Assembly: GCA_002366885.1 (NCBI GenBank)
Contig: DFCD01000154.1
Span: 382-14,626, forward strand
Length of the DNA stretch: 14,245 nucleotides
Direction: 5' to 3'
Origin: Verrucomicrobia bacterium UBA3063
GTDB lineage: Bacteria > Verrucomicrobiota > Verrucomicrobiia > Methylacidiphilales > Verrucolacustridaceae
In this document: positions 1 through 6,859 of the stretch, one piece after another
How the letters are laid out: each line of letters begins with the position of its first letter
Numbering within the stretch: the stretch's first letter is position 1
Made by a program: the position numbers and the translations under genes
The notes under the pieces: model-generated
Told to the model about the DNA's origin: nothing
Seen by the model: only the letters and a program-made list of their open reading frames with translations
The model's database searches: none

Positions 1-2489
1 ACGGCAAACGTGTAGTCGGACAGCAGCCCCTTGCGTTTCCCGTGCCCCCATTCCACGGCCGTCACCACGGAATCCAGCGTTGCCAGGGCCTTTTTTAGTT
101 TCAACCATTGGTGACCTCGTTGGCCCAGCTGATAGGCGCTGTCGGCACGCTTCACAATCAAACCCTCGTTCCCCGCCTCCCGTGCCCCAAGGAATCTTTT
201 CTCCAGGCCGGCCTCGTCCTCCACGGGGGTGGCCTTGGCCAAAAGCAACCCGGGCGGCGCCGTGCGCATCAACTCAGCCAGCTTTTTTCTGCGCTTTTCC
301 CACGGTTGCTGTAGAAAACCCATGCCCCGGTGGGCCAGCAGGTCGAATGCCACGAAGACCACCGGTACATCCTGCCGGGAAAAAAGATCTGGCTCCCTTC
401 TCCCCAGCCGCCTTTGCAAACGGGAGAACGGCAGGGCCCTTCCCCCCTCCCAGGCCAGCACCTCGCCGTCGAGGATGCCCCCGCCGGGAAGCTTCCGGGC
501 CGCCACCACCAGTTCAGGAAACGATTCATGGATCGGTTTGAGCTCGCGGCTGTAAATCTCCGGCTGTTCTCCCCCCCAATGGATCTGGGCACGGATACCG
601 TCGTACTTGTCCTCCGCCCATGCCGCCGCTCCCGCCAGCCTCGCCAGGATCGCGGCCGCGTCTTTTTCCGGGGTGGCCAACATCACTTTGACCGGCACGC
701 CCGGCTTCAGCTCGGCATCCCCCAATTTTCCCCTCTTCGCCAAATCGGCCGCCCTGGCCAGATCGCCCGTCAGCATGTGGGCCCGGCGCACCTCCTCCAC
801 GGGCCGGTGAAAAGCTTTGGCCAAGGCGGCCTCGACGAGCCCTTCCTGTGCCCCGGCCCTCAGTCCCCCGGTAATGATTTTAAAAAGCCATGTCCCCTCC
901 AGCGGATGCATCGCCCGAAAAATCTTCTTCACCATCGCAAGTTTTGCCATCGGGCCCCGCTCTTTGGCCAACTTCCCCAGCTCCCGCCCCACGGCCTCGA
1001 GCGTCCACCTTGCCGGACGGGAGCGGCCGGTGAGAAGCTCCCCCACGGTCCGGGCCGAATCCTGATGCCGTGCATACGCCTCCCTCCACACCTGGGGATC
1101 CAGCTTCATTTCCTCCAACACCCCCCTTCGGATCAGCGCGACTCCCGCCTGCAACGAAACACCCTTTCCGGAAAGCATCCGGACGGCGATTTCCAGCGAG
1201 GAAGGCGGGAGGGATGTAAAAAGTTCCGCCAGTTTTTCGGTCTTGGTCCGGGTCCGAAAGGTGGAGGAAATATCCTCCAGCGTTTGCACGAAGGTTCCGA
1301 ACTCCGATTTCGGAACGGGTCCGGAATCCCCCGCGGCGCCTTCCTTTCCCCGTACCGTGGCCCGCAGGGAAAGCGACAGCTGCGTGTCCCCCGCGACCGG
1401 CCAGGCATTCCATCCCTCTTCCCGTAATTCAGCCGCAAACTCGGCGGCAAAACCATGCAACGTCCGGATCTCCCGGGGGGAAACCTTTTTCACCATCTCC
1501 TTCAGCTCCGCATGGTCGGCATGGTCCGAAAGCGGAAAAGCCACGTCACAACCCAGCCGATAATTCGCTCCCGGAGCCATGGCCCAGCCCGTCACCGCCG
1601 CCACCCTTCGGTTGGCAATACCGCGCAACTGCACGGAATGCGCGGCCTGCGGAGGAAAGATCAGCACCGCCTTTGAGGGCATTTTACCCGACTTTTTCCA
1701 GACCTCCGTTGCAGGAAACTGCACGCCGAGCTCACGGTAAATCCCTGTCATTCGGTGGACGGAAGGATGGAGTAGGATGGGGAGAGCGGCTTTTGCCAGT
1801 CCGGCCAGCAACTCCTGGCTTTTTCCCAGGGAATAGCCCAGCAACACCGGAACTTCTCCGTCCTCCATCGCCCCCCGGCAAAAGGCCAAAATATCTCCCA
1901 TCACCTTTCTGGCGGGAGGAAAAAGATACCGCGGAAGGCCGTAGGTGGTCTCCATCACGAGGACATCGGCCTCAAGCGGCCGGCACGCCTCGGAGGATCC
2001 CCCTTGCCGCAATTTGAAATCCCCCGTGTAGAGCAGGCTCGTCCGGAGGGGCTTGCTTCTCTCCACCCAGGCCATCGCGGAACCCAGGATATGCCCGGCC
2101 GGTGTCAGCTTGAGCACCGCGCCGCCCCCCAGGGAAAATGGATGACCAAAGGGAATCTCCCGGATTTTCGTGCCCTTGGGGGTTCGTGCCTTCAGGAATT
2201 GTGCCGTTGGCGGACTTGCCAAAATCTCATCGTGAGCGGCGAGATGATCGAAGTGGGCGTGGGAAACAAAAGCCCGCCGTTGCGGTCGCTGGGGATCCAT
2301 CCAAAGATTCACCTGCGGAAGAAAGAGTCCCCGCTCTTTGGGTTCGATCACCCAATCGGTGGGGCTGGGGACAGATTTCACTGGTGCAGAATATACACGA
2401 ATCCAGCCACGTCCGGGTTGACCTTCCTGACAAAACGAAGCACCTGCCCGGATTTTTTCGCGGCGGTTCCGTTTTTTTCTTTTTTTCAT
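1..2489 (-). CDS. Fused beta-CASP MBL exonuclease / ATP-dependent DNA ligase (3' end cut by window edge)
   Basis: One uninterrupted minus-strand frame of 829 codons, still open at position 1. Residues ~45-365 are a metallo-beta-lactamase/beta-CASP nuclease: metal motif HAHFDH at 77-82, then 'AGHILGS', 'YTGDF', 'METTYG', 'SDHADH' at 321-326 and a late histidine (H345, 'LHGF'). This matches the ligase-associated DNA damage response exonuclease family. After a ~30-residue linker, residues ~397 onward are an ATP-dependent DNA ligase: N-terminal DNA-binding part with 'ITGGLRAG', adenylation motif EDKYDG with nucleotidyl lysine K628, 'LDGEVL', 'EGLIVKR', motif V 'WLKLKK', then the start of the OB fold ('LSDYTFAV'). 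The role inferred is DNA end processing plus nick sealing in repair. In other bacteria these are separate neighbouring genes. Start: ATG 2489 has an in-frame TGA directly before it and encodes a basic tail (MKKRKKRNRR). GTG 2381, nearer the domain, is an alternative. Neither has a good Shine-Dalgarno. Family assignment is strong; the fusion is seen directly. Confidence 0.9.
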   Translation of the reverse strand, partial: MKKRKKRNRREKIRAGASFCQEGQPGRGWIRVYSAPVKSVPSPTDWVIEPKERGLFLPQVNLWMDPQRPQRRAFVSHAHFDHLAAHDEILASPPTAQFLKARTPKGTKIREIPFGHPFSLGGGAVLKLTPAGHILGSAMAWVERSKPLRTSLLYTGDFKLRQGGSSEACRPLEADVLVMETTYGLPRYLFPPARKVMGDILAFCRGAMEDGEVPVLLGYSLGKSQELLAGLAKAALPILLHPSVHRMTGIYRELGVQFPATEVWKKSGKMPSKAVLIFPPQAAHSVQLRGIANRRVAAVTGWAMAPGANYRLGCDVAFPLSDHADHAELKEMVKKVSPREIRTLHGFAAEFAAELREEGWNAWPVAGDTQLSLSLRATVRGKEGAAGDSGPVPKSEFGTFVQTLEDISSTFRTRTKTEKLAELFTSLPPSSLEIAVRMLSGKGVSLQAGVALIRRGVLEEMKLDPQVWREAYARHQDSARTVGELLTGRSRPARWTLEAVGRELGKLAKERGPMAKLAMVKKIFRAMHPLEGTWLFKIITGGLRAGAQEGLVEAALAKAFHRPVEEVRRAHMLTGDLARAADLAKRGKLGDAELKPGVPVKVMLATPEKDAAAILARLAGAAAWAEDKYDGIRAQIHWGGEQPEIYSRELKPIHESFPELVVAARKLPGGGILDGEVLAWEGGRALPFSRLQRRLGRREPDLFSRQDVPVVFVAFDLLAHRGMGFLQQPWEKRRKKLAELMRTAPPGLLLAKATPVEDEAGLEKRFLGAREAGNEGLIVKRADSAYQLGQRGHQWLKLKKALATLDSVVTAVEWGHGKRKGLLSDYTFA

Positions 2490-2630
2490 TCAAAATTTCA
2501 CATTTTTTTTATATTTTTAATTATTTGCTATTCAACATTTTATGAATATTTTTAGTTCCTTACTCTTGACATTTTTTGACCTCCCCAAAAAAAGTCCGAA
2601 CGTTCTGCAAGTGCGGCGATCTAACCCTGT
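2490..2630. promoter_or_regulatory. AT-rich divergent intergenic region
   Basis: This is the only clearly AT-rich stretch in the window, with long T runs between about 2470 and 2580. It lies between the divergent exonuclease-ligase and sigma-factor genes and so should carry both promoters. For the plus strand there is a perfect TTGACA at 2566-2571, but the hexamer 17 bp downstream is A-rich (AAAAAG) rather than TATAAT-like, so the sigma-factor promoter is not resolved. No hairpin or obvious operator was seen. Confidence 0.5.
2508..2535 (-). promoter_or_regulatory. Putative sigma-70 type promoter for the exonuclease-ligase gene
   Basis: On the minus strand a -35-like TTGAAT (2535-2530) and a -10-like TATAAA (2513-2508) are separated by 16 bp. 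They lie in an AT-rich stretch that contrasts sharply with the GC-rich genes. Transcription would begin near 2500, giving a leader of about 11 nt to ATG 2489 or about 120 nt to GTG 2381. The call rests on consensus similarity only, and AT-rich DNA produces such matches by chance. Confidence 0.4.
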
Positions 2631-3554
2631 ATGAAAACAAACATGGAAGTCACCAGAGAGAAGGCACCGGTTGTTCGGGAGAAAGATCTCCCCGCCGCCC
2701 TTCAGTCCTACCTCAAGGGCATCGGAGAGACCCCTCTCCTCACCCGCGCCGAAGAGGTAAAGCTCGCCCGCCGGATTCGCCGGGGAGACGCCCGGGCCCG
2801 CGAGCTGATGATCAAATCGAATCTCCGCCTCGTGGTGAAGATCGCCGCCGACTACAACCACTGCGGCCTTCCCATCCTCGACCTGATCTCCGAGGGCAAC
2901 CTCGGCCTGATGAAGGCGGTGGATCGCTTCAAGCCCAGCCGCGGGGTCAAATTCAGCACCTACGCCTGCTGGTGGATCAAGCAGTCCATCCGCCGGGCCC
3001 TCGCCAACCAAGGCAAGACCGTCCGGCTTCCCGTCCATCTTGTCGACAAGATTCAGCGTCTCCGCCGGGTCAGCTCGGCCCTCGGAAACGAACTGGGCCG
3101 CGAGCCCACCGACACCGAACTGGCCGATGAACTCCAGGTGGAACCCGACCGGGTCACCAAGCTGCGCGAGGTTTCCGCCGGCACGGTGTCCCTCGACGTC
3201 TCCATCGGACAGGATGGCGAGGATGGAACCCTCGTTGACCTGCTGGCCGATCCCGAGGCGATCGATCCGACCGAGGAGCACACCAAGGACGATCTCCGTG
3301 ACGCGGTCGCCCGCTGCCTCCACTTCCTCAACCCGCGCGAACTTCAAATCCTCCAGCTCCGCTTTGGCCTGGGGGACAGCCGCGAGCGGACCTTGGAAGA
3401 GGTGGGGGAGCAGCTTCAGGTCACCCGGGAGCGGATCCGCCAGATCCAAAACGCCGCCTTGACCAAGCTGCGCAAGCGCCTGCTCAAGGAGGAAAACTTC
3501 CCGGAATACTTTCGAAATCTTGTCAGCCGTAGCGGCTTGGTTCGCCTCGCCTGA
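2631..3554 (+). CDS. RpoD-like sigma-70 family RNA polymerase sigma factor (no region 1.1)
   Basis: 307 aa. It directs RNA polymerase core to promoters. Region 1.2 is at ~20-50 ('QSYLKGIG...LLTRAEEVKLA'), region 2 at ~57-125 with the core-binding and -10 recognition segment ('DLISEGNLGLMKAVDRF', 'FSTYACWWIKQSI'), region 3 at ~137-215, and region 4 at ~230-290 with the helix-turn-helix 'TLEEVGEQLQVTRERIRQIQ' that reads the -35 element. Region 1.1, typical of essential housekeeping RpoD, is absent, so this looks like a group 2 (RpoS/alternative primary-type) factor. The sequence resembles sigma factors I associate with Verrucomicrobiota. ATG 2631 and ATG 2643 are both possible starts, and no good Shine-Dalgarno separates them. 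It is transcribed alone, ending in the hairpin at 3580. The family is certain; which stress or growth regulon it serves cannot be read here. Confidence 0.93.
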   Translation: MKTNMEVTREKAPVVREKDLPAALQSYLKGIGETPLLTRAEEVKLARRIRRGDARARELMIKSNLRLVVKIAADYNHCGLPILDLISEGNLGLMKAVDRFKPSRGVKFSTYACWWIKQSIRRALANQGKTVRLPVHLVDKIQRLRRVSSALGNELGREPTDTELADELQVEPDRVTKLREVSAGTVSLDVSIGQDGEDGTLVDLLADPEAIDPTEEHTKDDLRDAVARCLHFLNPRELQILQLRFGLGDSRERTLEEVGEQLQVTRERIRQIQNAALTKLRKRLLKEENFPEYFRNLVSRSGLVRLA

Positions 3555-3579
3555 CGATCCCGGGTTTCGGAGACCCCCT

Positions 3580-3620
3580 CGCCCAGCCCCGATCGATCGG
3601 GCCTGGGCGATGGTGTTTTT
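3580..3620 (+). terminator. Rho-independent terminator after the sigma factor gene
   Basis: Outer arms CGCCCAG (3580-3586) and CTGGGCG (3603-3609) flank a self-complementary core (CCGATCGATCGG, 3589-3600), giving a long GC-rich hairpin with one internal mismatch. A T-rich tail (TGGTGTTTTT) ends at 3620. It begins 26 bp after the sigma-factor stop codon. Confidence 0.8.
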
Positions 3621-3654
3621 CCTCACCAAGCCCGTTTAGCGTTCTCGAATATCC

Positions 3655-4506
3655 ATGAATCCGAAGCCCGCGACAGATCGCTCCATTCCCGAACTACCCG
3701 CGTCCGCCTTATACAGCTCGCCCAACCTGGGTCGGTTATGGAAAAAGGTTCATCTCGCATGCTCCCCCTTCCTGCATCGGCCTGCCGTCCGGCTTCTTTA
3801 TCAGCAACCCGCCCCATTCCTCCTGAAAAAACTGACCGGCCCCTACTCCTTCATCGCCCTCGGTTGTGCCGATGGGCATAAGGAGTCCCTTCTCCTTGGA
3901 AAACTCCCCCATCCATCCCATCTGCTTGCCGCCGACACCAACCTCCCCCTCGCCCGCCAAGCCGCCCGGCTCCTGCCCGGCCTGAAGAAATCATCTCTCC
4001 GAATCGATCTGACCAACCCGCTTCCTTCCTGCCTGGGCCGAATTCCCCAACCGAGACTTTTCTCCCTTTTCGGGGTGCTTCCCAACTTGGATCCGATTCC
4101 TTTGCTGCACCGCATCTCCCGGTCCATGAAACGGGGAGACATGCTTGTTTTCAGCGCCAACCTTTCTCCCGGACGAGCCGGCCCGTCCGGGGCTCTTCCC
4201 CTCCTTGCCCAATACGACAATGCCCCCACCCGGCGCTGGCTGGAAGCCGCGGTGCGCCGCAGCCGTTCCCTGCCCCGCAAGGGCCGCCTGGAATTTGGAA
4301 TTTTCCACGATCCCCGGCAAAGGAACCTGGCACGCATGGAGGCACGCTGGATCTCCAAGGGGGGAACCGTGGTTGTGTTCTCCTCCCGGCGCCCCACCGC
4401 CTCCCAGGTCGAAGTCTGGATCCGGAGGGCGCAAATGCAGCGCCTCAGCCGCCATCACGATCCCCGAGGAGAGGAAGCCGTGTGGCTGGTCCGCAAAAAA
4501 GCTTAA
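3655..4506 (+). CDS. Putative class I SAM-dependent methyltransferase, possibly EgtD-like
   Basis: 283 aa, no signal peptide or membrane segment. A Rossmann-type SAM-binding pattern is visible: glycine-rich motif I 'FIALGCADGH' at 66-75, an acidic residue after the second strand (D94 in 'LLAADTNLPLA'), and a fourth-strand region 'LFSLFGVLPNLDP' at 135-147 followed by 'SMKRGDMLVFSANL'. That order, and the 'G..PN..P' stretch before 'LL.RIS..M..GD', recalls the histidine-specific methyltransferase (EgtD/Methyltransf_33) fold. The N-terminal substrate-binding part does not obviously match EgtD, and no EgtB neighbour is present, so ergothioneine synthesis should not be assumed. Substrate unknown. 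It starts 34 bp after the sigma-factor terminator and converges on the DUF721 gene, sharing the TTAA at 4503-4506 in opposite stop codons. It could instead belong to another small-molecule methyltransferase family. Confidence 0.6.
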   Translation: MNPKPATDRSIPELPASALYSSPNLGRLWKKVHLACSPFLHRPAVRLLYQQPAPFLLKKLTGPYSFIALGCADGHKESLLLGKLPHPSHLLAADTNLPLARQAARLLPGLKKSSLRIDLTNPLPSCLGRIPQPRLFSLFGVLPNLDPIPLLHRISRSMKRGDMLVFSANLSPGRAGPSGALPLLAQYDNAPTRRWLEAAVRRSRSLPRKGRLEFGIFHDPRQRNLARMEARWISKGGTVVVFSSRRPTASQVEVWIRRAQMQRLSRHHDPRGEEAVWLVRKKA

Positions 4507-5210
4507 TAGAAGGCCAGTCTCCTGATCTTCAGGCCAAGCTGGGCCGAGAGCCTCTCCTTCAAATCCTCTTTTCTTGCCAACTGGTGCCTGCGGGTGGAAC
4601 TCAGGCAGCGGATGAAGGCGACACCCTTGAAACCGTCCACCCGGTCGAGGACCGTTTCCTGGGCCGCCTCTTCCCCCGCGACGGCCGCCCATGCCTCCTG
4701 GAGCCTCATCTGGCCACCTTTCACCCGGTTTTCCACTTTTTCCACCACTTCCGCCAGCAGTCGTTTCCGGATACCCGCCGCTGATGTCCGGGGATCTGCG
4801 GGCAACGGATCGATTCCCCCGGCACGACCGTACAACTCCAACTCCCGTGCCGTCATTCCCCGCCCATGTGCCTGCCGAAATGATTCCTGCAACCCCAGCG
4901 TTTTTTCCTGGCTGCGCGCCAGTCGGTCGTAGGTTTTTCTTTCAATCCTCAATCGATCGGCATCCCCGGCCGGTTTTCCCCCCAACAGTTCCACCATCAC
5001 CATCCGCCGGGTGATTAGGTAGTCGGACTTGGTTACCTTGATCCATGGGCGGTCCGCCGTTCCTTCCCCGATATACCGGTATAAACCTGCGTCCTCCGCG
5101 GCTGTCCTCCGCCGTTTTGACTTCATCTCCCGGCCCAGTCCAAGAATCTTATAGGAGATCATCTCCTTCTTTTTGGAGCTGCTGTCCTGCTCCCACGGCC
5201 TTGGGCTCAT
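4503..5210 (-). CDS. DciA/DUF721-like protein with N-terminal extension
   Basis: 235 aa, very basic, soluble. The C-terminal ~90 residues (145-235) fit the DUF721/DciA pattern: 'AWAAVAGEEAAQETV' at 173-187, a hydrophobic strand 'GVAFIRCLSS', a helix 'RRHQLARKEDLKERL', and a terminal strand 'GLKIRRLAFY'. In most bacteria lacking DnaC, DciA binds the replicative helicase DnaB and helps load it, so a role in replication initiation is plausible. The first ~145 residues are charged and helix-rich and I do not recognise them. Three in-frame ATG starts exist (5210, 5162 and the one for M29), each with purine-rich sequence immediately adjacent, so the start is uncertain. It is the last gene of the minus-strand array, 102 bp after the MFS gene. 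The DUF721 call is by pattern and moderately sure; helicase loading is inference. Confidence 0.62.
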   Translation of the reverse strand: MSPRPWEQDSSSKKKEMISYKILGLGREMKSKRRRTAAEDAGLYRYIGEGTADRPWIKVTKSDYLITRRMVMVELLGGKPAGDADRLRIERKTYDRLARSQEKTLGLQESFRQAHGRGMTARELELYGRAGGIDPLPADPRTSAAGIRKRLLAEVVEKVENRVKGGQMRLQEAWAAVAGEEAAQETVLDRVDGFKGVAFIRCLSSTRRHQLARKEDLKERLSAQLGLKIRRLAFY

Positions 5211-5312
5211 CCTCTATTTCTATCTTCCTAGCCTTTCCTGCCCACCGCTTCCACCCTCCGCCCCAAACAACCTCCGAATGTTTCTTTAACAATCCTCCCT
5301 ATCTCCTAACTG
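5211..5312. other. MFS-DciA-like intergenic spacer, purine-rich on the minus strand
   Basis: 102 bp with strong strand asymmetry: the transcribed-sense (minus) strand is almost all A and G. Together with the MFS stop region it contains four copies of AGATAG (plus-strand CTATCT at 5220, 5299, 5313 and 5320). No hairpin terminator and no convincing promoter is seen, so the DciA-like gene may still be part of the upstream operon. Confidence 0.35.
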
Positions 5313-6530
5313 CTATCTTCTATCTACTCCCCAAAGGATCCACGCCCCCAAGAAGAACCACACCCCGTTCCACAATACCGCCTCCCGCAACCCCACCCCC
5401 GCAGCCAACGCCCCGAAAGCCAGGGGCCCGACAATTCCTGCAAGCTTGCCCGCAAACCCCCACAAGCCAAACACCTCTCCTTGTTGTCCCTGCGGGGTGA
5501 TCTCCGCCACCGCCGCGCGGCCTGCCGACTGCAGCCACCCCATCCCCAACCCCGCCAGCGCCGCCACCGCATAAAAAGAACCCGCTGAGCGGCTCCACCA
5601 CGCGCCCATACTCACCAGCACCCACAATCCCAGCGCCGAAAGCAGCACCGGCCTCGCCCCGCGGCGGTCCTGCCATGGTCCCGTCACCAGCGCTCCCACC
5701 ACCGCGGTCGCCTGCAACACGACAAAAAGCTTCACCGTGTCCGCCAACGTGAAGCCGATCTCCCTGGTGGCATAGATCGAGGCAAATCCCACCACCGCAC
5801 TCAGTCCCGTCAGGGAGGCGCCCAAGCCCAGTAGCAGTTTCCGTAGATCCGGCCGGGCCCGGACCGTTTGCTCAACCGCCTTCCAATCCGGCTCGGTCAC
5901 CGATTGCCGGACCGGTCGGGCCCTTTCCTGCAGAAAAAGCATCGTCGGCAATGCGGCCACCAGCAGGAATGCTGCCGTGGCCGGAAACACTTTCCGCGAC
6001 GCCCCATCACCGCCTGCGGACAAAATCCAGAGGGCTAGGCCCAAGGACGCCAGTCCCCCCACATACCCAAATCCCCACCCGTAGGCGGAAATCTTTCCCC
6101 GCTTTCCTGGCGGGGCCAATTCCGGAAGAAACGCCGCCACCAGATTTTCCCCCAGGAGAAAGGCGGCGTTTGCGATCACCAAACATCCTGTCACCGCCGA
6201 AACACCCAACGCGGGCAACCCCATCAGTGCCGTGGCCGCCACGCAAATCAGGGTCAACCCGACCAACAACGGTTTCTTCGCCACCCGCCGATCCGCCCAC
6301 CGTCCCAGCACCGGCCCCACCAGCATGGCCACCGCCGCCGAAACCGAGAGCGCCGAACCCCAAAGGAGTTCCGCCCACTCCGCCCCGCCACAGACCGATT
6401 TCGTAAAAAAAACCCCGCCCACCACCGTGATCACCACCGTGACGAAAGCGCTGTTGGCAAAGTCGTACCAGCACCAGGCAAAGATTTCGCCCCACCCCGC
6501 CGCCGGCTTTTCCTTCACGCTCCCTTTCAC
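5313..6530 (-). CDS. UMF1-family MFS transporter (Atg22/BtlA-like)
   Basis: 405 aa integral membrane protein with about 11-12 hydrophobic segments. The signature 'WYDFANSAF' at 21-29 is diagnostic of the UMF1 (Atg22-like, COG2270) branch of the major facilitator superfamily. An MFS loop motif between helices 2 and 3 appears as 'GRWADRRVAKKPLL', and a related one after the mid-protein loop as 'WQDRRGARPVLL'. A charged cytoplasmic loop lies at ~205-235. Substrates of bacterial UMF1 proteins are mostly unknown; export of metabolites or amino acids is often suggested. GTG start at 6530, with AAGGAT 12 nt upstream and 16 bp after the DUF971 stop, supports co-transcription. It ends in 'GVDRR' at a TAG stop. 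Family confident, substrate not determinable. Confidence 0.88.
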   Translation of the reverse strand: MKGSVKEKPAAGWGEIFAWCWYDFANSAFVTVVITVVGGVFFTKSVCGGAEWAELLWGSALSVSAAVAMLVGPVLGRWADRRVAKKPLLVGLTLICVAATALMGLPALGVSAVTGCLVIANAAFLLGENLVAAFLPELAPPGKRGKISAYGWGFGYVGGLASLGLALWILSAGGDGASRKVFPATAAFLLVAALPTMLFLQERARPVRQSVTEPDWKAVEQTVRARPDLRKLLLGLGASLTGLSAVVGFASIYATREIGFTLADTVKLFVVLQATAVVGALVTGPWQDRRGARPVLLSALGLWVLVSMGAWWSRSAGSFYAVAALAGLGMGWLQSAGRAAVAEITPQGQQGEVFGLWGFAGKLAGIVGPLAFGALAAGVGLREAVLWNGVWFFLGAWILWGVDRR

Positions 6531-6546
6531 GAAGACGCGCCCATCC

Positions 6547-6849
6547 TTACTTTGCGTCTGTGATCTTTCTCAAATACTCCCACGAATAAATTCCCGTCCC
6601 ATGACCATCCTCCCATGTCGGCTGGATTGCGTATCCCCCCACCGCCTGCATCGCCTTCAGACGGAAGCTTTCCGCAGTCAGTTTGCCGCCCGTACCCGGC
6701 AGGCTTCGTGTCAGCCCCGGTTCCCCGCAGCAGGCCGCGCAGGGACATTGCCTCCGCAACTCCTCCAAGGGGAAATAACTTTCTTTCCCGTCCGGCCAGC
6801 GAATCGCCAATTCGGAGCCGACCACCTGCAAATCAGCGGGTGCCTGCAA
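6547..6849 (-). CDS. DUF971 domain protein
   Basis: 100 aa consisting of one DUF971 domain, the fold also found at the N-terminus of gamma-butyrobetaine hydroxylases. Typical features are 'LAIRWPDG' at 14-21, the cysteine cluster 'CPCAACCG' at 35-42, and the C-terminal signature 'WEDGHGTGIYSWEYLR' at 79-94. The cysteines suggest metal or Fe-S binding, but the biochemical role is unknown; elsewhere DUF971 is found fused to or beside Mrp/ApbC-type Fe-S proteins. The start is TTG at 6849, with GAGG 8 nt upstream that overlaps the stop region of the GlyA fusion (10-bp gap). Translational coupling to glyA is therefore likely. Confidence 0.88.
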   Translation of the reverse strand: MQAPADLQVVGSELAIRWPDGKESYFPLEELRRQCPCAACCGEPGLTRSLPGTGGKLTAESFRLKAMQAVGGYAIQPTWEDGHGTGIYSWEYLRKITDAK

Positions 6850-6859
6850 ACGCCCCGCC

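Noticed and set aside
330..1427. 365-codon plus-strand open frame
   Set aside because: Antisense shadow of the DNA ligase; the minus strand carries clear ligase and MBL motifs.
2566..2594. TTGACA as a -35 element for the sigma factor gene
   Set aside because: The -35 match is perfect, but no -10-like hexamer occurs at 16-18 bp; kept only as a note under the intergenic region.
2532..3629. 365-codon minus-strand open frame
   Set aside because: Antisense to the sigma factor and its terminator; no family features.
5220..5325. Four CTATCT copies near the MFS stop
   Set aside because: Short and irregularly spaced, and one overlaps the stop codon; best explained by local purine/pyrimidine bias rather than a functional repeat.
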